NCBI RefSeq assembly: GCF_001647715.1
Contig: NZ_CP015600.1
Span: 2,356,001 to 2,420,000 of the forward strand
Length of the DNA stretch: 64,000 bases
Direction of reading: 5' to 3'
Source of the DNA: Pseudomonas antarctica
GTDB taxonomy: Bacteria > Pseudomonadota > Gammaproteobacteria > Pseudomonadales > Pseudomonadaceae
The notes under the pieces are model-generated. The model was not told the origin of the DNA and made no database searches. It was given only the letters and a program-made list of their open reading frames with translations. The stretch's first letter is position 1; each line of letters starts with the position of its first letter. The position numbers and the translations under genes are program-made. This document shows, piece by piece, positions 1 through 7,668 of the stretch.

Positions 1-78
1 AAGTGTTTGCGGCAAGGACGCCGCTTTGCTGAACGCGTAAAATGCCGGCTTTTTACGCGGATCACGCAAAGGTGCACT

Positions 79-699
79 TTGAGCGCAGGCAAAACTGTCG
101 GGTTGTTATTACTCACCTCAATGCTGGCGGCGTGCGGTACGTCGCCGCCACGCACACCCAACGACATCTGCGGCATCTTTCGCGAAAAAGATGACTGGTA
201 CGATGCAGCCAAGGTCACGCAAAAACGCTGGGGCGTGCCTATCCAGGTGCCGCTGGCGATCATGTATCAGGAGTCCGGCTTCCGTCAGGACGCCCTGGCC
301 CCGCGCAAATACTTGCTGTGGATCATCCCCTGGGGCCGCGTCTCCACCGCCGCCGGCTATGCCCAGGCCAAGGATGAAGTGTGGAGCGACTACCGCAAGA
401 GCACCGGCCGCAGCGGCGCCAGCCGGCGGGACTTCGACGACGCCATCGACTTTATCGGCTGGTACATGGACAAGACCTACACCATCAACGGCGTTTACAA
501 ATACGACGCCTACGGCCAATACCTGAACTACCACGAAGGCTGGGGCGGCTACCGCCAGCGTACCTATGCGGCCAAAGCCTGGCTGCCGCCCGTGGCCAGC
601 AAGGTGCAGGCGCGTTCGCAGATGTATGCGGCGCAATATGCGGGCTGCAAGAATGATTTGGGGCGTGGGTTTTGGAGCCGGTTTTGGCATTGGTTGTGA
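79..699 (+). CDS. Lipoprotein with lytic-transglycosylase (SLT-like) fold
   Basis: About 206 aa. A short hydrophobic stretch ends in an LAAC lipobox with the lipidated Cys near residue 19, so this is probably an envelope lipoprotein. The motif YQESGF, with Glu near residue 65, resembles the catalytic Glu region of SLT-type lytic transglycosylases, which cleave peptidoglycan; the rest is rich in Trp and Tyr. The frame is open upstream to position 7. I prefer the TTG at 79 because AAAGG lies 6 nt upstream and the signal peptide then has normal length. The enzymatic role is inferred from the motif only. Confidence 0.7.
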   Translation: MSAGKTVGLLLLTSMLAACGTSPPRTPNDICGIFREKDDWYDAAKVTQKRWGVPIQVPLAIMYQESGFRQDALAPRKYLLWIIPWGRVSTAAGYAQAKDEVWSDYRKSTGRSGASRRDFDDAIDFIGWYMDKTYTINGVYKYDAYGQYLNYHEGWGGYRQRTYAAKAWLPPVASKVQARSQMYAAQYAGCKNDLGRGFWSRFWHWL

Positions 700-710
700 G
701 GGACAAGAAC

Positions 711-755
711 GTTGACTGCTCCCACGCTGCGCGAAGGGCGCCGCGTGGGAACAAC
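711..755. repeat. REP-like inverted repeat between convergent genes
   Basis: An inverted repeat with arms TCCCACGC (720-727) and GCGTGGGA (743-750), flanked by GTTG (711-714) and CAAC (752-755). The GTTCCCACGC-type arm is characteristic of P. fluorescens-group REP sequences. It lies between convergent genes ending at 699 and 757 and may also act as a bidirectional transcription stop, although no T tract follows. Confidence 0.6.
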
Positions 756-756
756 C

Positions 757-1932
757 TCACATTTGGACTAACCAGCCCACCGACGGCACGATCAACAGCG
801 TACTCACCGCCATTGAGATCACGTTCGCAATATACGGATGAAAGTCTGCTGGCAATCGTCCTGCAATGGCTGATGCCAATGGCGGTGCGATCAGAGCACC
901 AAGTAGCGCACTTGAGCCAATCACCATCCAACTACTGCCATAGGTCAATACGGCTGCGGGCACTACTGAAACCAATGGAATGTAAGTTGGATACCAGCCT
1001 CGTCTGATCCACTGGTGTCGCCAGAACACTACGCCCAGTGCCGATGTCAGTGCTTGCGCCCCTAGCAGTGGCAAGACCAATCCTGACCCATAAACCGGGC
1101 TGATGGGGTTCAAAGCATATGCAAGCAATACGCCTGCTAGCAGACCAAGACTGGCCAGCTCATTTCCGAAAGACGGTGCTTCGGAAAAGTCGGCCAAAAC
1201 TCGACGCAGGCTCCAGACGACACCATAAGTGGGTGGTTTGCCCTGCAGGGGTCTGGCGGGGGGCTTGTAGTCTGAGCGCATCAATGATGGCGCATGACGA
1301 CACAGTAAAAAAGCTAAGACACTACCCACGGCCATGCCCAGCACATTGCCGATTACCGGAGGTAAATCCAGCGGTACGCATACGAAGTTCACGATTATCA
1401 AGCACATCGGCGTAACCAGTAATGCCCCCAATAGTGCGCCAATGAGCGCAACCTTCCAGCCGCCGCCAAACATCAGCACCATTGCCGCCGGCAACGAAAT
1501 GAAGGCCGCGAATGTGGTCGGTTGCCACGTTTGAGCGGTAACGCTCCAGCCCCACAGTAAATTGCTAAGCAGTAGCCCTAAGAGCGAACTGGTCACCAGC
1601 CAAGGCCATAGTCCAGTTCCGTATGAAATGGAAAAGCCCTGCCAGGTTTTACCGCGCTTGCTAGCCCACCACGCCAAATAGGCGCCGCTCAGCAAACCGA
1701 GTGAGGCGAGTTCATGCTTGTAGAAGGCGAATTCACTGATATCCCCCAGTATCCATCGCAGCCATGCGACAGGATGGGGCAGACTTGCGACCATTTCGCT
1801 ATAGCTTGGCCAAGAGCCGTGATGATTGACTGCTACCCATAGCACCAGCAATGCACTGATTAAACCCAAAATAATGACGATGATTTCTGCCCGTGAATGG
1901 CCGCGTTTTGTATCGGTAGAGAGCGTTTCCAT
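757..1932 (-). CDS. Integral membrane protein with internal duplication
   Basis: About 391 aa with many hydrophobic segments and no family that I recognise. Two homologous halves are visible. Residues about 60-215 contain HELASLGLLSGAYLAW and GALLGALL. Residues about 243-388 contain NELASLGLLAGVLLAY and ALLGALIAPP. Each half ends in a similar PVIGNVLGMAV or PYIANVISMAV segment. I chose the ATG at 1932 because GGGAG lies 7 nt upstream; an ATG at 1947 overlaps the stop of the preceding nitrilase gene. It is the last gene of a minus-strand set with that hydrolase, so it may be a transporter for the hydrolase's substrate or product. That role is only an inference from position. Confidence 0.75.
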   Translation of the reverse strand: METLSTDTKRGHSRAEIIVIILGLISALLVLWVAVNHHGSWPSYSEMVASLPHPVAWLRWILGDISEFAFYKHELASLGLLSGAYLAWWASKRGKTWQGFSISYGTGLWPWLVTSSLLGLLLSNLLWGWSVTAQTWQPTTFAAFISLPAAMVLMFGGGWKVALIGALLGALLVTPMCLIIVNFVCVPLDLPPVIGNVLGMAVGSVLAFLLCRHAPSLMRSDYKPPARPLQGKPPTYGVVWSLRRVLADFSEAPSFGNELASLGLLAGVLLAYALNPISPVYGSGLVLPLLGAQALTSALGVVFWRHQWIRRGWYPTYIPLVSVVPAAVLTYGSSWMVIGSSALLGALIAPPLASAIAGRLPADFHPYIANVISMAVSTLLIVPSVGWLVQM

Positions 1933-1946
1933 CTTCTGCCCTCCCA

Positions 1947-2834
1947 TCAACGCGGTAGAGCAGGATGTTGGGCGTACCCGAGCATTTGATCGTAGAGATC
2001 ATTGCGTCGATCACGTTGTAGGTCATTGAGGCTGTTCCAGATCGGTGCGCTCCGGGCGCTGGTGATATCAATGTCAGCAAATAAAATTTCCTGACGGTTG
2101 GCCGAAGCTACAGCGCCGATCGGCCAGCCGTTGGTGCCTGCAATCAACGAGCATCCCAGGTAGCGAGCATCCCGCTCCTCACCAATGCGGCTTGCGGCTG
2201 CGATAAACACGTTATTCACATGTGCGGCAGTCATCGTCAGGTAGGACGCCATGCATTTGCCTGCCTCATCGAATAGCGGTGGTGGCGTCCACACCCAGTT
2301 ATTTAGGCTGCAAATAATATCCGCGCCTTGTTGGCTGAGAATACGTGGTACTTCCGGGAACCAGATGTCCCAGCAGATCAGTAAGCCGATGCGGCCGATC
2401 GGCGTTTCGAACACGGGAAAGCCCGTATTGCCGGGAGTGAACCAAAGCTTTTCCAGATTCCATAAATGAGCTTTGCGGTACTTGCCTATAAAACCGTGGG
2501 GGCCCAGCAATACGGCAGTATTGAACAGCTGCATTGCGTCGATTTCGCTTAGGCCAGCAACCAGATACACCTGGTGCCTGACGGCGAAGTCAATCCACGC
2601 GCGCACACTGGGACCGTCCGGAACCACCTCGGCGTGATCAAAGGCGTCTTGGCGGCTGTTGAAAAAATACCCGCAATTGGTGAGTTCCGGCAGCACGATC
2701 AGATTGGCTCCGCCGTTTGCAGCTTCGGTTGCCAGTACAAGACTCTGACGCAGGTTATCCGCTCGGTTGGTCATTCCGACTTGGGGATCAAGTTGGATAA
2801 CCGCGATACGTGCCGGGCTCGTTGGTTCGTTCAT
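1947..2834 (-). CDS. Nitrilase-superfamily carbon-nitrogen hydrolase
   Basis: 295 aa, normal length for the family. The Glu-Lys-Cys triad is visible: E50 in LPELTNCGY, K121 in GKYRKAHLW, and C154 in LLICWDIWFPE. Such enzymes hydrolyse amides or nitriles in the cytoplasm; the exact substrate cannot be read from the sequence. AGAGG sits 8 nt before the ATG at 2834. The gene lies downstream of a decayed amino-acid 2-monooxygenase on the same strand and overlaps the membrane-protein gene region. Oxidative decarboxylation of an aromatic amino acid gives an amide, so an amidase role for the product is plausible but unproven. Confidence 0.85.
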   Translation of the reverse strand: MNEPTSPARIAVIQLDPQVGMTNRADNLRQSLVLATEAANGGANLIVLPELTNCGYFFNSRQDAFDHAEVVPDGPSVRAWIDFAVRHQVYLVAGLSEIDAMQLFNTAVLLGPHGFIGKYRKAHLWNLEKLWFTPGNTGFPVFETPIGRIGLLICWDIWFPEVPRILSQQGADIICSLNNWVWTPPPLFDEAGKCMASYLTMTAAHVNNVFIAAASRIGEERDARYLGCSLIAGTNGWPIGAVASANRQEILFADIDITSARSAPIWNSLNDLQRDRRNDLYDQMLGYAQHPALPR

Positions 2835-3080
2835 GGAGGTGACCTCTTATTGTTATGCAACCGGGGTGGTTGAATGTTTATAAGAGGCGATAGAGTGTGT
2901 AAGTGATAGTCAGATGATTCCCGTTGCGTTGTGGTCTGATTCCTTTATGTCTGAGTTTGAACTTCGTATTCAGGATAGTCTTGCAGGGTGAAGCCGCCAT
3001 TGAAGTTTGCATAGGTTTTTTTACAGATGTTTATCACGGTCATTTTTTAGTTTTGTTACTGAGCTACTGGTCAGCAGTCC

Positions 3081-3614
3081 TTACTGGCTTTTAATTAAAT
3101 GTTCGTACAGGGATTCCCAGGGCTCGTCGGCTTTATGAAGAGCAGGGACTCAGCCAGAGAACCAAGTCCAATATAATTTGGTTTCTTAAAAGTAAGCCTT
3201 TTTATTTAAATCGAATATTTCTGTCGAGTTCAGATAAGGTGGCTCTATGGGCATACCCTCCGCGTTTACGCGTCCGTGGATCAATTGCAAGTGACTACTG
3301 AACCCAAATATTGCCGTGCGTAAAGGGTAAAGCGAACACACGTCATAGAATGTTCCCCAACTGCCGTCACCAATTCCAATGGAGTAGAAAACAGCAGATT
3401 CCCGGGCAGTCATACCCATCCCGCCAACATTACCAGGATCACTTTGGTACCAGGCCGCTGTGGTTGGCATTTTCACCAAATCACGAAATGAAATACCTTC
3501 GTATTTTTTTACTATGGACATCCACATGCGTTCCCAGCCCTCAGAACCATAATGCTCAGAGACTGTTAGAGTCATTCGCTCTGCAAACATTTTCCATTTT
3601 GCAAAAAACGGTGC
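3081..3614 (-). pseudogene. Decayed tryptophan/phenylalanine 2-monooxygenase-like flavoprotein fragment
   Basis: The longest frame (3590 to 3186) encodes GDGSWGTFYDVCSLYPLRT and FGFSSHLQLIHGR, which resemble the central part of IaaM-type flavin amino-acid monooxygenases. The frame stops after KKAYF at a TTTT run. Homology continues in the +1 frame as KPNYIGLGSLAESLLF, then returns to the original frame as HKADEPWESLYEHL, ending at 3081. That is two compensating frameshifts. The frame also extends 8 codons upstream of the ATG (APFFAKWK) to a stop at 3615-3617. The N-terminal FAD-binding segment and the C-terminal part are missing: about 175 residues of roughly 550. Family assignment is from remembered motifs. 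Confidence 0.6.
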
Positions 3615-3800
3615 CTAGCGTTTTACCGGGTGGTGCTGTTTTTCCATTGGGGGTTTCCCCAGATAAGCAGGGTGGGTTCATGGCTACCATCTATGCTCCC
3701 TTCTCGTAGGTATATTCCTGTTGATCAGACTGTTCCTGCACTTGCCAAACCCACCCGTTTCTGGGAAAACCCCAGCCTTTACACCTTCAACGAGCCCCTC

Positions 3801-4145
3801 ATGCGTAACGACGAACTCCAGATCACTGATATCCGCGTGGGCGCCGGCAAAGCCGTGGTCAAAGGTGCGCTGATTACCACCCAATACACCGGCACTTTGG
3901 AGGACGGCACGGTGTTCGATTCGTCCTGGGAACGCGGCAAGCCGTTCCAGTGTGTGATCGGCACCGGGCGCGTGATAAAGGGTTGGGACCAAGGCTTGAT
4001 GGGCATGCAGGTCGGCGGTGTGCGCACGTTGTGTGTGCCCGCGCACCTGGCCTATGGCGAACGCTCGATGGGCGCGCATATCAAGCCCAACAGCAACTTG
4101 CGCTTTGAAATTGAGTTATTGGAAGTGCTGACGCGGGACGACTGA
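3801..4145 (+). CDS. FKBP-type peptidyl-prolyl cis-trans isomerase
   Basis: 114 aa, a single FKBP domain. Diagnostic blocks are TTQYTGTLEDGTVFDSSW, VIGTGRVIKGWDQGLMGM and AYGERSMGAHIKPNSNLRFEIELLEV, covering the FK506-pocket residues. It catalyses proline isomerisation during protein folding, and without a signal peptide it should be cytoplasmic. The frame is open back to 3630, but the upstream residues do not look like family sequence, so the ATG at 3801 is preferred although its ribosome site is weak. A GNAT gene follows 12 nt downstream and is probably cotranscribed. Confidence 0.9.
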   Translation: MRNDELQITDIRVGAGKAVVKGALITTQYTGTLEDGTVFDSSWERGKPFQCVIGTGRVIKGWDQGLMGMQVGGVRTLCVPAHLAYGERSMGAHIKPNSNLRFEIELLEVLTRDD

Positions 4146-4157
4146 ACGGAGTTGAAC

Positions 4158-4757
4158 ATGGACGTTGATTCACCGCCGTTGCCGGATTGCTCCGTCGCGG
4201 GTATTCGAGTGGTTGAACTGCAGGTCGGCGATGCGGCTGAACTGCAGCGGTTTTTTGAGCAGGCGCCGGATTATTTCATCGCCGTCAACGGCGAGCCCGC
4301 TTTGCCGACTGAGGCGCACGAAGAGTTGCAGGGGCATTTGCCCGCAGGCTGGCGCTGCAGCCGGATGTACTGGTTGGGTTACCGCGATGCTGATGATCAA
4401 TTGGTCGCAGCAGTGAACATTGCCGCCGACCTGTTGGCTGCCGGTGTGTGGCATATCGGGCTGTTGCTGGTGCACACGCGCTTGCATGGCACCGGGCTTG
4501 CGCGGCAGTTGCATGCGGATCTTGAGGCGTGGGCTATCGGCAAAGGTGCCCAGTGGTTGCGGTTGACCGTTGTCATCGGCAATCACAAGGCCGAGCGCTT
4601 TTGGCCCAGGCTTGGGTATGTGCAGGTACGACGTCGTGAAGGGATTACGATGGGGCGACAGGTCAATAGCGTGTCGATTCAAATCAAGGCGCTGACAGGC
4701 GGGCAGGTGGATGAGTACCTGCAGCGAGTCGGTCGGGATCGACCAGGCTCGCCGTAA
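4158..4757 (+). CDS. GNAT family N-acetyltransferase
   Basis: 199 aa. The acetyl-CoA-binding motif is recognisable in LLLVHTRLHGTGLARQLHADLEAWA, and a second GNAT segment in LTVVIGNHKAERFWPRLGYV. It should transfer an acyl group from acyl-CoA to an unknown acceptor. CGGAG is positioned 7 nt upstream of the ATG at 4158. The gene follows the FKBP gene closely on the same strand. Substrate unknown. Confidence 0.85.
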   Translation: MDVDSPPLPDCSVAGIRVVELQVGDAAELQRFFEQAPDYFIAVNGEPALPTEAHEELQGHLPAGWRCSRMYWLGYRDADDQLVAAVNIAADLLAAGVWHIGLLLVHTRLHGTGLARQLHADLEAWAIGKGAQWLRLTVVIGNHKAERFWPRLGYVQVRRREGITMGRQVNSVSIQIKALTGGQVDEYLQRVGRDRPGSP

Positions 4758-4791
4758 CAGCGCCAGTGCAACCAGCCCGTTGGGTACCACC

Positions 4792-6270
4792 TCAAACGGT
4801 TGGGCCATCCTGGCGGGCCTGGCCGCCGTGCGTTTCCAGTTGCTTCAGTTGGCTGATGGTTTGCCCGACCTTGAGTACCGCCATCTCGACTTTGCGCGTC
4901 GGTGCATTGGCGAAGTTCAGGCGGATGCAGTTTCGGTATTTTCCCGCTGCCGAGAACATATTGCCGTTCGCCACTTGTATGTCCTGGGCTTCGAGCAGCT
5001 GGTTGAGGGTATAGATGTCGAACTCTTCGGGCAGTTCGACCCAGAGCGTAAAGCCCCCCTGGGGTTGGCTGACGCGGGTGCCCGCCGGGAAATAGCGGTT
5101 GACCCACTCGCTCATCAGGTCGCCATTGCGTTTGTATTGTTTGCGCATTCGACGCAGGTGCAGGAGGTAATTGCCCTTGGCGATGAATTCGGCAACCGCC
5201 AGCTGTGGCTGGGTGGCCGTGGCGCCGGAGCCAATGTATTTCATGTGCAGCACCTGTGGCAGATAGCGCCCTGGTGCGATCCAGCCAACCCGCAAGCCAG
5301 GTGCCACTGTCTTGGAAAATGAACTGCACAGCAGCACCCGATTGTCCTCGTCAAAGGACTTGAGTGAGCGCGGCCGCGGATAGCGGTGCGACAGGTCACC
5401 GTAGATATCGTCTTCTATGATCGGGACGTCGAAGCGCTGGGCCATGCGTATCAGTTTGAGTTTGCGCTCGTCAGGCATGATGTAGCCCAACGGGTTATTA
5501 CAGTTGGCGGTCAACTGGATAACCTTGATCGGCCATTGCTCCATGGCCATTTCCAGGGCTTCCAGGTTGATACCCGTCACCGGGTCGGTGGGAATCTCCA
5601 AGGCCTTGAGGTCGGCCGCCTTGAGGATCTGCATCATCCCGTGATAGCTCGGCGAGGCAATGGCGACAATGTCGCCGGGCGAGCAAATCGCGCGTATGGC
5701 GGTGGAGAGGGCTTCCTGGCAACCGCTGGTGACGACGATATCGGCCGGGTTCAGGCGGCAGCCCGAGTCAATCGACAGCCTTGCGATCTGCTCGCGCAAG
5801 GCCAATACACCCTGAATACGGTTGTACTGCAGGCTGGCGTTATCACTGCGCCGGCTGATGCGTGCCATTGCCGTCAGCAGTGGCTTGAGCGTGGGCGCGG
5901 TGATGTCCGGCATGCCACATCCCAATTGAACAATATCGGCGTTCTCATCGAAGCGCATCAGCTCCTGGACCATATCCCATTGGGAAATGTCCACCGGGCG
6001 CAGGATCGGCCGGCCCATTTGTGGCAATGGCGCGATGCGTCGGTTGGCCGGCACGAAGTAGCCCGACTTGGGGCGTGGTATCGCAAGCCCCGAACATTCC
6101 AATACACGGTAGGCCTGTTGCACGGTCGTCAGGCTGACGCCGTGCTCATGGCTGAGCGTGCGCACAGAGGGCAGGCGCTCGCCGGGGCCATAAAGGCCCT
6201 GCTCGATGCGGCTGCTGATAAATTCGGCGAGGTTCAGATAAAGAGTCATGGTCTGACTGTAGCTGCTCAT
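4792..6270 (-). CDS. gvgR: MocR/GntR-type regulator with aminotransferase domain, regulator of the gvg cluster
   Basis: 492 aa. Residues about 10-75 form a GntR winged helix (PGERLPSVRTLSHEHGVS), followed by a class I aminotransferase domain with N256-P260, the D287/D288-Y290 region and the PLP lysine K320 in SSFSKTVAPG. Proteins of this design (MocR type) bind PLP or a PLP adduct and control adjacent operons. It is transcribed divergently from the oxyvinylglycine cluster across a 269-bp spacer with short inverted repeats. Its position matches the regulator I recall as gvgR in P. fluorescens WH6. Family assignment is firm; the symbol rests on memory of that cluster. Confidence 0.85.
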   Translation of the reverse strand: MSSYSQTMTLYLNLAEFISSRIEQGLYGPGERLPSVRTLSHEHGVSLTTVQQAYRVLECSGLAIPRPKSGYFVPANRRIAPLPQMGRPILRPVDISQWDMVQELMRFDENADIVQLGCGMPDITAPTLKPLLTAMARISRRSDNASLQYNRIQGVLALREQIARLSIDSGCRLNPADIVVTSGCQEALSTAIRAICSPGDIVAIASPSYHGMMQILKAADLKALEIPTDPVTGINLEALEMAMEQWPIKVIQLTANCNNPLGYIMPDERKLKLIRMAQRFDVPIIEDDIYGDLSHRYPRPRSLKSFDEDNRVLLCSSFSKTVAPGLRVGWIAPGRYLPQVLHMKYIGSGATATQPQLAVAEFIAKGNYLLHLRRMRKQYKRNGDLMSEWVNRYFPAGTRVSQPQGGFTLWVELPEEFDIYTLNQLLEAQDIQVANGNMFSAAGKYRNCIRLNFANAPTRKVEMAVLKVGQTISQLKQLETHGGQARQDGPTV

Positions 6271-6539
6271 CTGTTACTTAAGAAGGTACAGAGGCACCTT
6301 TTTTTGAAGAATTTTCTTACAAAAAAGCCAATCTGTATTTAAAAGATTAGATGTTTCTGTATCTGCAATACACATCGTCGTCTTGGGATGATGAGCCCCG
6401 TAACGGTGCACAGGGCCTTGGACAGGGTAGTCGCAAAATGGCAAGGCAACACCTGGCACGGTCAAATTTCAAGACATGCCCGGCATGACAAATACAGATA
6501 CCTGAATCTGCCCAGCGAATAGCGAGAGGACCACGCGCA
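6271..6539. promoter_or_regulatory. Divergent gvgR/gvgA promoter region with candidate operators
   Basis: An AT-rich 269-bp spacer between the divergent regulator and the first cluster gene. TCTGTAT occurs at 6332-6338 and again at 6356-6362, 24 nt apart. GTATCTG at 6359-6365 is matched by its inverse CAGATAC at 6495-6501. MocR proteins often bind spaced direct repeats, so these are candidate sites. AGAGGA upstream of 6540 is the ribosome site of the first gene. Promoter boxes were not resolved. Confidence 0.45.
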
Positions 6540-7547
6540 ATGACGGCAAGGATGACGCTCACACCGCAAATGGCCGAATATGAACAGAAGTTCACCGATG
6601 GTGGCGAGGTTCGTTGGTTACCTTATTTGATGTACTTTCACCCGACTGACCATCGCTCCTTCGTGGTCAATACCGATTCGGCAGGTTTTCGCTACTCGGA
6701 GTCGTTGACCACGCGCTACTCGGTGGCCGACGGCGGCCAAAGCAGTGGCCCGGTACGGTTGTTGGCGGGCAGCTCGACCGTATTCGGTATTGGCGCCAGT
6801 GCTGACAGCCAGACACTGGCGTCGCGCCTCACTCAAAACGACCCCCGTGGCCAGCACTGGCTCAATTTTGGCGGTCGCAGTTTCAACTCCACTCAAGAAT
6901 TGACGCTGTTCACCCTTAATAAGCACCGTTTGCCGAAGGTGGACGAGATCGTGCTGTTTTCCGGTTTCAACAACCTCGGCCTGGCTCGGCAGCCCGAAAA
7001 TTATCGCGGCGAGTATGGGGCGTTCTTCAATTGCCATCAGTTTTTCGACGCATTGGCCCCAGCGGAGCCGGCGTCCACTTCGTGGAGCCTGTCGAATCTG
7101 TTCGGCAAGGCCCAGGAGCCTGAGCGCCCGGCGCCGCAGTCGATGCAGGAACAGATTGACTACGCCGCCAACCTGACATTGCAGCACCTGGATATCTGGC
7201 GTGCCCTGGCCGCTGATATGGGCGCGAAGTTGACGTTCATCCTGCAACCCCTGGCCGGTTGGGTACGGGAAACCGGTAGCCCTGAGGAACAGCAATTGTT
7301 CGCCGAACTGGACCAGGCAGGAAACTTTACCGACGTGTACGGCGACATCCTGCAAACCTCAGTGCGTGAAGCCTACGCCCATCGGCTCCGGGCCGGGGCA
7401 CAGGGCATGGGGGTCGGCTTTGTCGATATCACGCCTTTGCTGGCAGAGGCCCTGGGCCCGGACGACTGGCAGTTTGTTGACCGTATTCACTTCACCGACT
7501 TCGGCAATGACCTGGTTTCGAAACTTATTCTTGATGTCACTCGGTAA
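6540..7547 (+). CDS. gvgA: SGNH/GDSL-hydrolase-like protein, first gene of the oxyvinylglycine cluster
   Basis: 335 aa. SGNH blocks can be seen: LLAGSSTVFGIG with the nucleophile-like Ser at 78-79, NFGGRSFNSTQE, VLFSGFNNLG and the C-terminal VDRIHFTDFGND with a DxxH pair (D314, H317). No signal peptide is present. If active it would be a cytoplasmic ester or acyl hydrolase; its step in the pathway is unknown. An alternative ATG lies at 6552. It starts the plus-strand operon and is followed 12 nt later by a 27-codon ORF. The symbol follows gene order in WH6 as I recall it. Confidence 0.75.
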   Translation: MTARMTLTPQMAEYEQKFTDGGEVRWLPYLMYFHPTDHRSFVVNTDSAGFRYSESLTTRYSVADGGQSSGPVRLLAGSSTVFGIGASADSQTLASRLTQNDPRGQHWLNFGGRSFNSTQELTLFTLNKHRLPKVDEIVLFSGFNNLGLARQPENYRGEYGAFFNCHQFFDALAPAEPASTSWSLSNLFGKAQEPERPAPQSMQEQIDYAANLTLQHLDIWRALAADMGAKLTFILQPLAGWVRETGSPEEQQLFAELDQAGNFTDVYGDILQTSVREAYAHRLRAGAQGMGVGFVDITPLLAEALGPDDWQFVDRIHFTDFGNDLVSKLILDVTR

Positions 7548-7559
7548 AAGGACTTGCTC

Positions 7560-7643
7560 ATGAAATCCATCAAAAAGTTTTTTCAGCGCCTGTTTGGAAA
7601 GAAGAAGAAAAAACCCGACTCCTCTATTTATCCAATGTTCTGA
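7560..7643 (+). CDS. gvgB: Very small basic cluster peptide (27 aa)
   Basis: The ORF starts at the ATG at 7560, 12 nt after gvgA, with AAAGGA upstream, and ends at 7643. The peptide is strongly basic: it has a run of five Lys (GKKKKKPD) after an amphipathic segment KKFFQRLFG and ends in YPMF. The WH6 study reported that two ORFs shorter than 150 nt are required for 4-formylaminooxyvinylglycine production; this one and the 47-aa ORF at 13531 fit that description. It could be a precursor or carrier peptide, or a small partner of an enzyme. No function can be read from sequence. Confidence 0.65.
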   Translation: MKSIKKFFQRLFGKKKKKPDSSIYPMF

Positions 7644-7668
7644 CGTTTGATTGGACAAGGTATTGGCT

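Noticed and set aside
3630..3800. N-terminal extension of the FKBP gene
   Set aside because: The extra residues have no family character and the region overlaps the end of the opposite-strand pseudogene.
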